A stretch of 64,000 bases of DNA, from the NCBI RefSeq assembly GCF_000178455.1, contig NZ_ADNU01000046.1, forward strand, positions 1 to 64,000. The letters are read 5' to 3'. Every line of letters starts with the position of its first letter. Positions within the stretch are counted from its first letter, which is position 1. This stretch comes from Brevibacterium mcbrellneri ATCC 49030 (lineage in GTDB: Bacteria; Actinomycetota; Actinomycetes; Actinomycetales; Brevibacteriaceae). The position numbers were made by a program, and so were the translations under genes. The notes beneath the pieces were generated by a model. That model searched no databases. It saw only the letters and a list, made by a program, of their open reading frames with translations, and had not been told where the DNA came from. This document shows, piece after piece, positions 1 to 9,258 of this stretch.

Positions 1-1977
1 TTGTATACCGCTGGCAGGGTTGGTCGTGCTGGGGTGTGTATCCCCGTGTTTGATGACATGCTCACCAGTAAACGGGTGGACGTGTCATGGAAAACCTTTA
101 AACGGCATGTCACTGAAGTGCTTGCCATGCTCACGACCCCAGAAACCCGGGCGGAGAACGCGAAACGTAACCGGTCAGTGTCGTACTGGGTCAATGATGA
201 CGGTACAGCCACGTTGAGTCTGACTGGACCGGTGTTGGAGATGGAAGCGTTTTATCAGCGTGTACGCGGGACTGCCAGGGCAATCATGGCGAACCACGTA
301 GAACCTTTCACTGCCACGTTGACGGATGAACAACAAGCCCTTTTCGTCACCGAAGACAACGGTGAAGTTTCTGAAGTGCGGGTTGGTGATCTAGGTCGGG
401 TTGAGGTTGATGATGACCGGCTCATGGACCAACTCACCCTGGACTTGATCACAGGGGCTAAACCCTCAACCACGCTGCGTGTCCGAGTGACCCGGACAGG
501 TAAACAAGCACCGATCAGAGTCACCTACACCGGGCCAGATAGCCCGAGTACGGATGGGGCTGAAGTGATCCTCCAAAACGGCACACAAGCTCAGGGCGGG
601 AACGCTACTGCCAAGGGTACAAACAGTGCTTTCGAGGCGGGGATTCCCGCTGCTGACGCTAACGGTGCTGATGCAAACGGCGGTTCCGCAACTGACGGGC
701 CTGGTGCTGATGGGCCCGGTCCGGGCGATGCGGACGGTTCTGTGTGGGCTGACAGGTGTGAAGCTAAGCAGGCTGAGCAGGTTTGTGAGCTTGAGTTGTG
801 CGTGTCGATGCCTGAAAAAGAAGAATGGTTGAAATCCCAAGCCAGCATTACTCTCACAGTCCCGGTACTGCACTTCCTCATGAACAACCCACCACCAAAC
901 ATTGGACAAGAGCGAAGTCCCGACGGAAACGAAGAACACAGACCAAGAGAATACGAAAACGAAAAGCACCGATTCGAGAAACGCAGACCGAAAAGACAAA
1001 GATCCGGAAAAGACCCCGGGCCAGGTGAACACAGACCCGAACAACAAGATTCTGGAAGACACGAAACCAAAGAACAAACATCCCAGAACCAGGGGAGTAG
1101 TGCGCCACTAGGGACTGATGTGCCACCGGGTGCCGGAGGCTCGCCAGGTGCTGATAGTGCTGCGGGCAGTGAGCTTGATTTTGGGCTACCGGTCAATGTG
1201 GACCCAGATGTGCGGGTTCCGGTGATGATGAATGGTCGGGTGCCGTTAGATGCTAAGACTGCTGATGAGGTGATTGCTCAGGCGAAGTGGGTGTACCGGA
1301 TGTTCACCGACCCGCAAACCGGGGTAGTCCTGGAGTCTACGCCGACGAAGTACTACATACCAGCAGCTTTGAAACGCATGGTCGAAGCTAGGCACCCTGA
1401 TTGCAGTGTCCCGTGGTGCGCGGTCCCTGCCAGGGTGTGTGAGAAGGACCATATCGAACCGTTCAACCATCAGGACCCCGAGAATGGTGGGTTGACTGTG
1501 ATGGAGAATTTGCACCCGTTGTGTAAACGGCATCATCAAGAGAAAACCCAGAAACGACTCCGCGTCGACAAGATGGATGACGGTTCCCTGGCGTGGGTGC
1601 TGCCCAGGATTGGTGCCATGCTGGTCTACCCACCAGAATCGAGGATCAACCAACTTCACTATGAGCGGTTAATCGAGTACTTCGATACCGGTGACCAAGA
1701 CATCAGCCACACCATCAACAACTACCTAGCAACAGAACAAACAAGCGCTCATAGCCAGGCGCCCAGCCGGAGAACACCCGTACAAACGGACAGGGGCACT
1801 GGTGGGCAAACTGCCGGGTCAGATGACGGAAGAACTGTCGGCCAGGCTGACGGGCGAACTGACGGGGCGGTGAGCGGGTATGACCGCGCGGTCGCTGACG
1901 AGTACGCAAACGCAGGGGAGGTGTTTAACGGCGACGCCCGACCATGGGAACCCAGCAAAGAACCACCACCATTCTGA
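1..1977 (+). CDS. DUF222 / HNH endonuclease family protein (5' end cut by window)
   Basis: The frame is open from base 1, and residue 1 lies in the middle of a DUF222 (13E12-type) domain, so the true start is upstream of the window. A C-terminal HNH domain is clear: C468-x4-C473, H484 in a K-D-H-I-E-P motif, N503, C508 and H511/H512, the usual zinc-plus-metal arrangement. Between DUF222 and HNH lie an Ala/Asn/Gly/Asp-rich run (about residues 215-245) and a strongly charged Arg/Glu/Lys/Gln-rich run (about 305-360). The tail (about 590-640) is rich in Gly, Thr, Asp and Arg. Such proteins are multicopy in Actinobacteria and often linked to mobile DNA; their biological role is unsettled. The nuclease residues look intact. 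Family call is firm; substrate is unknown. Confidence 0.85.
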   Translation: MYTAGRVGRAGVCIPVFDDMLTSKRVDVSWKTFKRHVTEVLAMLTTPETRAENAKRNRSVSYWVNDDGTATLSLTGPVLEMEAFYQRVRGTARAIMANHVEPFTATLTDEQQALFVTEDNGEVSEVRVGDLGRVEVDDDRLMDQLTLDLITGAKPSTTLRVRVTRTGKQAPIRVTYTGPDSPSTDGAEVILQNGTQAQGGNATAKGTNSAFEAGIPAADANGADANGGSATDGPGADGPGPGDADGSVWADRCEAKQAEQVCELELCVSMPEKEEWLKSQASITLTVPVLHFLMNNPPPNIGQERSPDGNEEHRPREYENEKHRFEKRRPKRQRSGKDPGPGEHRPEQQDSGRHETKEQTSQNQGSSAPLGTDVPPGAGGSPGADSAAGSELDFGLPVNVDPDVRVPVMMNGRVPLDAKTADEVIAQAKWVYRMFTDPQTGVVLESTPTKYYIPAALKRMVEARHPDCSVPWCAVPARVCEKDHIEPFNHQDPENGGLTVMENLHPLCKRHHQEKTQKRLRVDKMDDGSLAWVLPRIGAMLVYPPESRINQLHYERLIEYFDTGDQDISHTINNYLATEQTSAHSQAPSRRTPVQTDRGTGGQTAGSDDGRTVGQADGRTDGAVSGYDRAVADEYANAGEVFNGDARPWEPSKEPPPF

Positions 1978-2097
1978 TTCGCCACCACCTTTCTGATTGA
2001 AGCTGATCTGGCAAACCCGGCCGGTGGTGGCTTAGTCGAGCGGCAGTGCTGGCTGTCACCCTTTAATCGAGGTCGTTCTAACCAGAGCCGTTCTAGC

Positions 2098-3075
2098 TCA
2101 GTCCTTCCGTCGGCGAGCTCCGATCGCGATCAGGAACAAGCCAGCGACAATCCAGGCTACGAGCACCCAAGGAGAGGCACCTAAGCCGCGACCGTCGAAA
2201 TAGGCAGCCGAACGAAGGAAAGTGCCGGCCGCGCCGACTGGCATCCACTGCCCCAACGCACCCCAACCAGCAGGGAGCCAGTGGGGGCCAGCAGTAAAGC
2301 CTGACAGCGGATTGGAGACAAACAGCATGAGAACAGCACCAATGCCAACTCCTCCGAATCCCATGACCGAAAACAAGCCCAGCACGGTGCTCGAGATCGC
2401 AAGAATTCCAAGCGACAGCCCAGCCCAAAGCAACCAGAAGCTACCAGCTACGGCGTTAAACCACGGCTGCAAAATCGCGGCGGCGACGAGTCCACCTAGC
2501 ACTGCCACGCCAACAGCGCCTAGAGTCCTTTTGCTTGCGGACTTCAGCTGCGTAGCGAGCAACACCGACGAAGCCATACCTCCGAAGATCAGTGGCAACA
2601 GCGCTGAAGCCAAGCCCATGCCCTGCGGATCTTGCTCCGTCATAGGCGCAACATCGTTGACAGTGACTTCCTGCCCGCCGGCTTTCATCTGTGACGCAAC
2701 GCCTTTCAGCGCCGCCACATATGGTGCTCCAGCGCCGCTGGCGATGGTGACCTCAGTCCCAGTCGGGGTGGCAGAGATTGCGCCAACCGTCTCGCGGTTC
2801 TTCACCTTCTCTACGGCGTCCTCTGGGCCAGAAGCGTCAACAACCTTGAATGCGCCAGATGCCTCGATCTTTTGCGTCAATGCGGCCTTGGCAGGTTCCG
2901 GTGCTGACACGGCCAAAGGAATGTCGTGCGCGCCTGAGTGAATAGCTGGCGTAAGGAAGGCCAGCAACATAAGGGCGATGATGACACTTACAAGCCCGGT
3001 GATGGCGACCGGACCAAGTTGGCGACGCTTCCTCGTCTCCGATGTCTCTTTTGTCTTTTGTGCGGTTTCTGACAT
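2098..3075 (-). CDS. Multi-pass membrane protein, YhgE/Pip-like or ABC-2 permease-like
   Basis: 325 residues. One N-terminal membrane helix (about 24-46) is followed by an extracytoplasmic domain of about 110 residues and then about five more helices (160-180, 188-206, 213-235, 238-262, 298-318). This is the plan of YhgE/Pip-like and ABC-2-type export permeases, but no ATPase is next to it. The ATG is preceded by GAGGAG five bases upstream. It diverges from a TetR-type regulator across a short region carrying two operator-like repeats, so substrate-induced derepression is likely. The substrate is not deducible; a lipophilic compound or drug is only an inference from the TetR pairing. Confidence 0.6.
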   Translation of the reverse strand: MSETAQKTKETSETRKRRQLGPVAITGLVSVIIALMLLAFLTPAIHSGAHDIPLAVSAPEPAKAALTQKIEASGAFKVVDASGPEDAVEKVKNRETVGAISATPTGTEVTIASGAGAPYVAALKGVASQMKAGGQEVTVNDVAPMTEQDPQGMGLASALLPLIFGGMASSVLLATQLKSASKRTLGAVGVAVLGGLVAAAILQPWFNAVAGSFWLLWAGLSLGILAISSTVLGLFSVMGFGGVGIGAVLMLFVSNPLSGFTAGPHWLPAGWGALGQWMPVGAAGTFLRSAAYFDGRGLGASPWVLVAWIVAGLFLIAIGARRRKD

Positions 3076-3101
3076 GACAACTCCTCACTAAACGGAACAC
3101 G

Positions 3102-3142
3102 GCGCTCCGGATATAAAAGAAGCATAGCGCTCCGGTTATACT
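3102..3142. promoter_or_regulatory. Tandem operator-like repeats between divergent permease and TetR genes
   Basis: The 14-base word GCGCTCCGG(A/T)TATA occurs twice in the same orientation, at 3102-3115 and 3127-3140, 25 bases apart. Each copy sits in an imperfect palindrome. The second copy runs into TATACT (3137-3142), a good -10 for the rightward TetR gene. A repressor bound here would cover both divergent promoters. Assignment to the neighbouring TetR protein is inference. Confidence 0.6.
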
Positions 3143-3176
3143 GGTGCAAACATGGGGTGCAAACACGGGAGGTCAC

Positions 3177-3731
3177 ATGAGGTCAGATGCTCAACAGAAC
3201 CGAGAGGCACTACTAAGCGTTGCCCGCACCTTGATCGCAGAACAAGGCGCGGGTGTTTCGTTGCGGGCCATTGCAGCGGAGGCCGGTGTTGGAATTGCGA
3301 CACTTTATCGGCACTTCCCTACACGTGGCGATCTCTTCCTCGCCCTGGTTATGCAGATGAGCTCCGAGGGACTCGCCGCCATGGACCGCGCTTTAGAGCA
3401 GTGGGACGCTGGCCCGGAGGCGGCCTGGCGCACTTTCATCATCGAGTTCGCCCAGACGCATTTGAGCGCCCAGCTCGTTGCAGTGGCTGAAGAGGATCCA
3501 GAATTCGCGACCTCGGAAAGAGTGTCGTCCGCCCGCGCAGACCGCCTTGCGCGTTTCGACCCCATCCTCGTCCGAGCCCGTGAAGCGGGCCTGATCGGTG
3601 ACATTGACGCCATGCGACTCATCGTCGGAGTCGCTGCCGCCACCCGTCCTCTTCCAGCGTTTGTAGAGCAACAAATCCCAGATCTCCACGAATGGCTCAT
3701 CGACGCGTATATCCGTGGAATCCGCCCGTAG
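3177..3731 (+). CDS. TetR family transcriptional regulator
   Basis: 184 residues. The N-terminal helix-turn-helix is typical of TetR: an A-A-E-A-G-V-G-x-A-T-L-Y-R-H-F-P core followed by a variable, mostly helical ligand domain. The start was set at ATG 3177 because GGAGG lies just upstream and because a -10 (TATACT, 3137-3142) would begin the transcript near 3149, which excludes the upstream in-frame GTG at 3144. It probably represses itself and the divergent permease through the tandem repeats. The ligand is unknown. Confidence 0.9.
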   Translation: MRSDAQQNREALLSVARTLIAEQGAGVSLRAIAAEAGVGIATLYRHFPTRGDLFLALVMQMSSEGLAAMDRALEQWDAGPEAAWRTFIIEFAQTHLSAQLVAVAEEDPEFATSERVSSARADRLARFDPILVRAREAGLIGDIDAMRLIVGVAAATRPLPAFVEQQIPDLHEWLIDAYIRGIRP

Positions 3732-3773
3732 GTTATTCTCGTTCAAGAACCTCGGACCTCGAAAGGAAAAGTA

Positions 3774-4268
3774 ATGACGCTCCCCACTTTCGACCAAGTC
3801 ATGGAACTTCCCGCTCACGCAGACCTACGCGTGCCACCAGAGTGGATCGACCACAACGAACACATGAACATTCGCCACTACATCGACGTGGCGTCACTGG
3901 CCTCCCTGACCCTCATGGAGGAAGCCGGTTTCGACAGCACATACCGTGACGAACACCGCCTCTCGCTATTCACAGTCGAACATCACCTGCGCTACCTGGC
4001 GGAAATGACACTCGGTGAACGCCTCACGGGACACGTGTACCCGGTGAAGCTCGGTTCAAAAGGTGTCCACCTCGTAGTGCTCGTCCTGGACCGCGAACGC
4101 GACCAGCTCGCAATGATTTTCGAAACCGTGCTACTTCACGTGGACATGGACGCACGCAAAGCCGTCGAAATCCCCGCCCACGTACGCGAAAAAGCCCTCC
4201 CACTGTTTGAAAAGGCCCAGCAACTGGACTGGTCCGTGCCCCTATGTGGCGTGATGGGCATCAAATAG
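3774..4268 (+). CDS. Acyl-CoA thioesterase-like protein (hotdog fold)
   Basis: 164 residues, one hotdog domain. The segment W-I-D-H-N-E-H-M-N-I-R-H-Y near residue 24 resembles the active-site region of 4HBT-type thioesterases, notably the group annotated as carnitine-dehydrogenase-associated thioesterases. Such enzymes hydrolyse acyl-CoA thioesters in the cytoplasm. An AAAGGA ribosome site precedes the ATG. It lies 42 bases after the TetR gene and may be read with it. No carnitine genes are nearby, so the substrate is left open. Confidence 0.75.
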   Translation: MTLPTFDQVMELPAHADLRVPPEWIDHNEHMNIRHYIDVASLASLTLMEEAGFDSTYRDEHRLSLFTVEHHLRYLAEMTLGERLTGHVYPVKLGSKGVHLVVLVLDRERDQLAMIFETVLLHVDMDARKAVEIPAHVREKALPLFEKAQQLDWSVPLCGVMGIK

Positions 4269-4328
4269 TGGCCCACGCCCCCGTGGCAGTCACCAAACGT
4301 TCAGAATCTCCCCTTTAAGATAATCGTT

Positions 4329-5216
4329 GTGAATACTACTCCTATCGCACTATGCCTCGCCGTCGTATCGGCCGTGGCTTTGGCGTTCGGGGCGGTATTC
4401 CAACACCGAGGTGTCAATGAGTCCCATGCCACCGGCACCAAGTTCGGTGTGAAGTCTTTCCTAGGGATGTTCTCAAACCGCACGTGGGTACTGGGAATGT
4501 CGATCACCGTTGTCGGGGTTATCTGCGGCACGCTGTCCCTGGCTCTTGCAGCCGTGATGGTTGTACAGCCAGTAGGTGCGATCTCACTCGTCATTTCAGT
4601 CCTCATCGCCCAACGAACTCGAAACCTCAAACTCACAAAACGCATCATCGCCTCTGTCGCGTGGTGCACCGTGGGTGTGGGGCTTTTCGTGTTTATGTCG
4701 GCCATGGTGGCGAAACCTCAAGTTCAGCAGGGTGCCGAGACGCTGCCCCTTGTGTGGGCCACCGGCGTATCTATCGCCGTTTTCACGTTAGTGAAGCTGA
4801 TCATAAAAGCCCCACCACAGTTGGTATACGTCATTGCAGGCGGAATCTTGTTCGCGTGCGTTGCCACCAACACCCACGTGGTTTCCGTGCAGTTTCTGAC
4901 CTACGGACTTGGTGGCATCACGTGGCTGAACGTCGCCGCCATCGTGTTGGCCGGACTAGCCGGATCCATTTTTGTTCAGTCCGCCTATGCGTCCGGTCCG
5001 CCAGAACTCGTCATCGCAGGACTAACCGTGATCGACCCTATCGTCGCTGTGTTTCTTGGTGCCGTGATCCTGGGAGAAGCAACAGACGCTCCCGTGTGGG
5101 TTGTGATCGTGATGAGCCTTATCGGTTTGAGCGCATGCGGCGCAGTCTTTATTCTGTCCAAGTACCATCCAGACGTACTGCGCAGAGCCGAACTCAAAGC
5201 ACAAACCAGCACGTAA
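4329..5216 (+). CDS. DMT-superfamily membrane transporter
   Basis: 295 residues with about nine to ten hydrophobic helices in two similar halves, as in EamA/DMT transporters; an N-terminal A-F-G-A-V-F-Q-H-R-G segment and a conserved helix with V-V-Q-P-V-G-A-I-S are visible. Family members export small metabolites or act as NIPA-like divalent-cation carriers; the substrate here is unknown. The start is GTG 4329. No Shine-Dalgarno site is seen, but TAAGAT at 4316-4321 is placed to give a leaderless transcript. Convergent or regulatory partners are not evident. Confidence 0.75.
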   Translation: MNTTPIALCLAVVSAVALAFGAVFQHRGVNESHATGTKFGVKSFLGMFSNRTWVLGMSITVVGVICGTLSLALAAVMVVQPVGAISLVISVLIAQRTRNLKLTKRIIASVAWCTVGVGLFVFMSAMVAKPQVQQGAETLPLVWATGVSIAVFTLVKLIIKAPPQLVYVIAGGILFACVATNTHVVSVQFLTYGLGGITWLNVAAIVLAGLAGSIFVQSAYASGPPELVIAGLTVIDPIVAVFLGAVILGEATDAPVWVVIVMSLIGLSACGAVFILSKYHPDVLRRAELKAQTST

Positions 5217-5293
5217 GAACACGTGCGTAACGACACGTCTGACACGTACATTGGACGAACCTCGACCCAAGTGCGGTAGATTGAAATCCGACC

Positions 5294-6502
5294 ATGACGA
5301 CCGAACTGGGAGTAACACTGAAAGAGCACCACGCCGCTTCAGAGCCCTTGACGATTTGTTTGGCCGCCGAAACCTACGCGCCCGAAGTGAATGGCGCAGC
5401 AGTTTTTGCGGAGCGACTCGCCCACGGTTTAGCGAGCAGAGGGCACTCGGTTCACGTCATTTGTCCGTCACCTTCGGGGTACGAACGCAGTGAACGCGCA
5501 GGCGATGTGTGGGTTCACTACATCAGGTCCTGGCACTGGCCGTGGCACCCCACATGGATGATCTGCATGCCGTGGTGGGTCAAACCTGCGGTCAAGAACC
5601 TGATTGACACGATTAAGCCGGACGTTATTCACACGCAAGCTCACTTTGTGATTGGCCGGTATGCGATCGCTGAAGCAACCGCCCGGAACATCCCGCTGGT
5701 GGCCACTAACCACTTCATGCCCAACAACGTGGAACCCTACATCCTTGCCCCTGGCCCGGTCCGTTCGGTCGGAACCCGCATGGCTTGGCGGGATCTGAAG
5801 AACCAGTTCGAACAAGCGGACTATCTCACCGTTCCCACCCAGCTCGCCGCCGATCTCCTTACCGAAAACGGCTTCACACGCCACGTCCGCCCAGTGTCGT
5901 GCGGAATCGACCTGTCGGAATTCTCGCCCAGCGACGAACCCGCGGGGGACAAGCCACCTTCAGTCCTGTTCGTAGGTCGCCTCTCAAGTGAAAAACACAT
6001 CGAGGACCTGCTGGCAGCAGTTGCACGCACCTCACCAGAACTGAACCTCCACGCCACGATCATCGGGGCAGGCGAACAACTTCAGGCACTGAAACAACAG
6101 GCGCAGGACCTCGGCATTGCGGACCGCGTCAACATTCCCGGCAAAGTCAGCCAAGAACAACTTGTGCAGGCGTACAAAGACGCCACCTTCTTCTGCATGC
6201 CGTCCACCGCGGAACTGCAGTCGATCGCCACACTTGAAGCGTTGGCATCCGGCAAGCCCGTTGTCCTCGCCGACGCCGTTGCCCTTCCTCACCTGGTCCG
6301 TCACGGCGAGAACGGCTACCTCTTCGAACCTCGCAACGTAGACGAACTCGCAACCGCGTTTACCCGCCTCGCTACGGCAGAGGAGGACGACCTCGGCCGC
6401 ATGAGCGAAGTCTCCCAGACGATTGCCCGCCAACACGACATCAGCCACACCGTGAGCACATTCGAAGACATATACCGGGCCGTCATCGCACAGAAGTCAT
6501 GA
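5294..6502 (+). CDS. GT4-family glycosyltransferase
   Basis: 402 residues with the two Rossmann halves of GT-B enzymes. The N-half has A-E-T-Y-A-P-E-V-N-G-A-A; the C-half has L-F-V-G-R-L-S-S-E-K-H and an E-x7-E nucleotide-sugar motif (A-E-L-Q-S-I-A-T-L-E-A). Close relatives transfer mannose or glucose to lipids such as diacylglycerol or phosphatidylinositol mannosides at the inner face of the membrane. The stop overlaps the start of the MFS gene by four bases (ATGA), so the two are translationally coupled. Donor and acceptor cannot be read from sequence. Confidence 0.85.
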   Translation: MTTELGVTLKEHHAASEPLTICLAAETYAPEVNGAAVFAERLAHGLASRGHSVHVICPSPSGYERSERAGDVWVHYIRSWHWPWHPTWMICMPWWVKPAVKNLIDTIKPDVIHTQAHFVIGRYAIAEATARNIPLVATNHFMPNNVEPYILAPGPVRSVGTRMAWRDLKNQFEQADYLTVPTQLAADLLTENGFTRHVRPVSCGIDLSEFSPSDEPAGDKPPSVLFVGRLSSEKHIEDLLAAVARTSPELNLHATIIGAGEQLQALKQQAQDLGIADRVNIPGKVSQEQLVQAYKDATFFCMPSTAELQSIATLEALASGKPVVLADAVALPHLVRHGENGYLFEPRNVDELATAFTRLATAEEDDLGRMSEVSQTIARQHDISHTVSTFEDIYRAVIAQKS

Positions 6503-7908
6503 GCTCAGGTGAGATGACACTTGAGCAGCGCAGACTCCTAGGAGTCGCGCTCGTCCCGTTGCTTTCGGCGTTGCTCAGCGTTTCGATCGTCAACGTGGTT
6601 CTGCCGTCCGTGCAGTCGACGATTGGTGCCTCCAACTCTGGTCTCCAGTGGGTGCTTGCGGGGTACACGCTGTCGTTCGGTGTCGTTCTGGTGCCGGCCG
6701 GTCGCGCAGGGGACGTTTACGGCCGAGGTCGTTTATTTATCGCCGGTCTGGTCCTGTTTGGTGCGGGTTCGTTGGTCGCAGGGCTCGCCCCAAATACGTT
6801 GATATTGAATCTCGCGCGTGTGGGCATGGGGCTGGGCTCCGGCCTTCTGAACCCCCAAACAGTGGGGCTGATCCAACAGTTTTTCACCGGTAAGCAACGT
6901 GGCGTTGCTTTCGGTTTGTTTGGTGCAACAGTAGGTGTTTCGGTTGCCATTGGCCCGGTTCTGGGCGGTGTTTTGATCGCATTGTTGGGCCCTGAGTGGG
7001 GCTGGCGATCCTCGTTCTTAGTCAACGTACCCATCGTGGTGTTCGCGATCATCTTGGCATTCCTATGGTTCCCACAAGGTGCGTGGCGGGCGCTCAAGTC
7101 CGGCGTACCTGACATCGACCCCGTGGGAACAATGATCTTTACCCTGGCAATTCTGCTTGTCATGTTGCCATTCCTTCAGCACGAAAGCGGGCTGGTGTAT
7201 CTGCTCTTGCCAGTGGGACTCATGATGTTTGCTGCCTGGGCCTTGTGGGAACGCCACTACACCAAACGAGGTCGCCAACCCATGGTAGATTTGGCGCTTT
7301 TCCGTACTCCGAGTTTCGCGAACGGAACCTTACTCATCACGCTACAGTTCACTGGAGTGACGAGCGTATGGGTGATCGTTGCAGTATTCCTTCAGCAGGG
7401 GCACGACTTCACTGCCTTTGAAGCAGGCATGATCGGACTCCCTGCCGCCGTGTTGTCAATTTTTACCTCTCGCTGGTCGGGCTCACGGGTTTTTACGTAC
7501 GGTCGCAAACTGGTCGTCATGGGTATCGTGGTGGTGCTTGTGGGACTGATTGGCACGGCTAGCGTCGCACTGCTCAACCGGTCGTTTGATGTGAGCGTGT
7601 GGTGGATGATGATTCCGCTGACACTTGTCGGTGGCGCTCAAGGCGTCGTGATTAGCCCCAATCAAACACTTTCCTTAAACGACGTGCCCGTGGCGTACGC
7701 GGGTTCAGCGGGAGGTGTCATCCAGGCGGGTCAACGTTTGGGAACCGCAGTTGGCATTGCCAGTATCACCGGCGTCTTCTTTGGGTTTGAACAAGCGCTT
7801 GGGTGGGATGGAACCTTTGCGCTGTCCTTTTCCATCATTTCGGTCATTGTTGCATTGGCCGGGTGTGTGGGCGTTTATGACATGGTCAAGGGACGTCGCG
7901 CGCGTTAG
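6499..7908 (+). CDS. MFS transporter, DHA2 (14-helix, EmrB/QacA-like) family
   Basis: 469 residues with about 14 hydrophobic helices. MFS motif A appears after helix 2 (G-R-A-G-D-V-Y-G-R-G-R) and motif C-like G-P-V-L-G-G in helix 5, as in proton-driven drug exporters. Residues are consistent with an efflux pump in the cytoplasmic membrane. It is coupled by ATGA overlap to the upstream GT4 gene, which might mean it exports something the glycosyltransferase modifies, but this is inference. No adjacent regulator is seen. Confidence 0.88.
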   Translation: MSSGEMTLEQRRLLGVALVPLLSALLSVSIVNVVLPSVQSTIGASNSGLQWVLAGYTLSFGVVLVPAGRAGDVYGRGRLFIAGLVLFGAGSLVAGLAPNTLILNLARVGMGLGSGLLNPQTVGLIQQFFTGKQRGVAFGLFGATVGVSVAIGPVLGGVLIALLGPEWGWRSSFLVNVPIVVFAIILAFLWFPQGAWRALKSGVPDIDPVGTMIFTLAILLVMLPFLQHESGLVYLLLPVGLMMFAAWALWERHYTKRGRQPMVDLALFRTPSFANGTLLITLQFTGVTSVWVIVAVFLQQGHDFTAFEAGMIGLPAAVLSIFTSRWSGSRVFTYGRKLVVMGIVVVLVGLIGTASVALLNRSFDVSVWWMMIPLTLVGGAQGVVISPNQTLSLNDVPVAYAGSAGGVIQAGQRLGTAVGIASITGVFFGFEQALGWDGTFALSFSIISVIVALAGCVGVYDMVKGRRAR

Positions 7909-8021
7909 CAACTAAGCTGTGGAAGAATAAGAACGGTTCCTATGGAAAGATTCTTTGGGAGCCCTGCGCCACAACCTGCGCAAGTCCTACACACTTAAGC
8001 AATACTGTGAGGAGACGTTCG

Positions 8022-9248
8022 GTGGATTCTGACGACCTCGAACATGTGATCCGGCACGGGCTCATTGGCACCAAATTTGAACCCGTCCACGACAACGTCA
8101 CGGGGTCTCCTGCAGGCTATGTGGTCACTCCGTTCCGTCGCGATATCGACGATTGTGACAGCGATCGCTTACGTGAATCGATCCAGCAGTCTGATCACAC
8201 AGGTGACTACGACTCATCAATCCGTGGCATCGCGTTGCGTGATGCTGAAAACGCGGGCATTACACAAAACACGCGCCTCTTCTTCTCAGCCGAACCAGAA
8301 TCCCTCGTCACGCTAGAAGAACGCCCCGACTCGCAAGCGCGCTCCATGATCCTGAAACTCGATCACACAAGTGTGCGCGACAATCCGGCTGCCGTGTTGC
8401 GCTCAATCCGCTCGGCCCGTCAGATGGGGTGGGGGATTGGAATTCGCAACGTGGGTCTGGACCTGGAGTCGCTTTCCTTCATCCCGCTCATCAACCCGTC
8501 GATTGTGGGCCTTCACCCGGATGTCTTGCGCATCGAAGACCGCGCATACCTCTCCAAACTCACGTGGCTCCTTCAATCCCACATCGAACGCACCTCGGGC
8601 GTGATCTTTGCACGCGGCGTCCGCGACGAACGCGACGTGGACCTTGCCGAGCAAATGGGAGTCCGCCTCATCAGCGGACCATTCTTCGGACCGGGAACCG
8701 AAACTCCCGAACCTCTCGAAATGGCCGCCGAAGACTACCTGGCAGACCACTACACGCGCAACAAGCAAGTGCAAGGAACTCCGTACTCGATCAGCCAGTC
8801 GTTGGGGCGCGACCCACTGATTACCGCCCAAGACCTTCTGCTCGAAGAGATCCGGTCTCTGCTTGAGCGAGCTAAACACGCAGGACCGTCCGCGGTTGTC
8901 GTGGTAGTTCACTCCTCTGACGAGTGCCTGGATCCTACCATTGGTGACCTCGTCCGCAGTATCGCTCCCGAGGTGGGAGTCCTGGCGTCCGTGTCAGGGG
9001 AGTCGGTCGCGACCACCCTGCCGAACATCATGACTGGGCCGTTAGACTCATCGGATCCGTTACGCAACGAATACGGAGTGGTCGTGGTGAGCTCAGATTG
9101 GTCTGCCATGATTACTGCGCACCGGCTTGCACGGCCTGGGGCAGAACGGCGCACCGACTTTGAAACGTACTTCACCACCGACCGTTTTGCATGCGTGGAC
9201 GGTGCCCGTGCCGTTCTGAGCCGGCTTGCTTCACGCAGAAACGTTTAG
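8022..9248 (+). CDS. Degenerate EAL-domain + DICT sensory-domain protein
   Basis: 408 residues. The N-half resembles an EAL phosphodiesterase: F-E-P-V-H-D-N-V-T-G matches the usual domain opening, but the E-A-L signature is replaced by V-V-T and the metal-binding acidic residues are not evident, so c-di-GMP hydrolysis is unlikely. The C-half (about 245-400) resembles the DICT domain, a sensor found with cyclases and two-component proteins. A dead EAL plus DICT suggests c-di-GMP or light/redox signal binding rather than catalysis. The start is GTG 8022 because AGGAG at 8010-8014 is seven bases upstream; an in-frame GTG at 8007 has no such site. Confidence 0.7.
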   Translation: MDSDDLEHVIRHGLIGTKFEPVHDNVTGSPAGYVVTPFRRDIDDCDSDRLRESIQQSDHTGDYDSSIRGIALRDAENAGITQNTRLFFSAEPESLVTLEERPDSQARSMILKLDHTSVRDNPAAVLRSIRSARQMGWGIGIRNVGLDLESLSFIPLINPSIVGLHPDVLRIEDRAYLSKLTWLLQSHIERTSGVIFARGVRDERDVDLAEQMGVRLISGPFFGPGTETPEPLEMAAEDYLADHYTRNKQVQGTPYSISQSLGRDPLITAQDLLLEEIRSLLERAKHAGPSAVVVVVHSSDECLDPTIGDLVRSIAPEVGVLASVSGESVATTLPNIMTGPLDSSDPLRNEYGVVVVSSDWSAMITAHRLARPGAERRTDFETYFTTDRFACVDGARAVLSRLASRRNV

Positions 9249-9258
9249 GTATCAAAAG

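Noticed and set aside
2222-2941. Open frame of 239 codons opposite the permease gene
   Set aside because: Ala/Pro/Thr-rich shadow frame with no recognisable domain.
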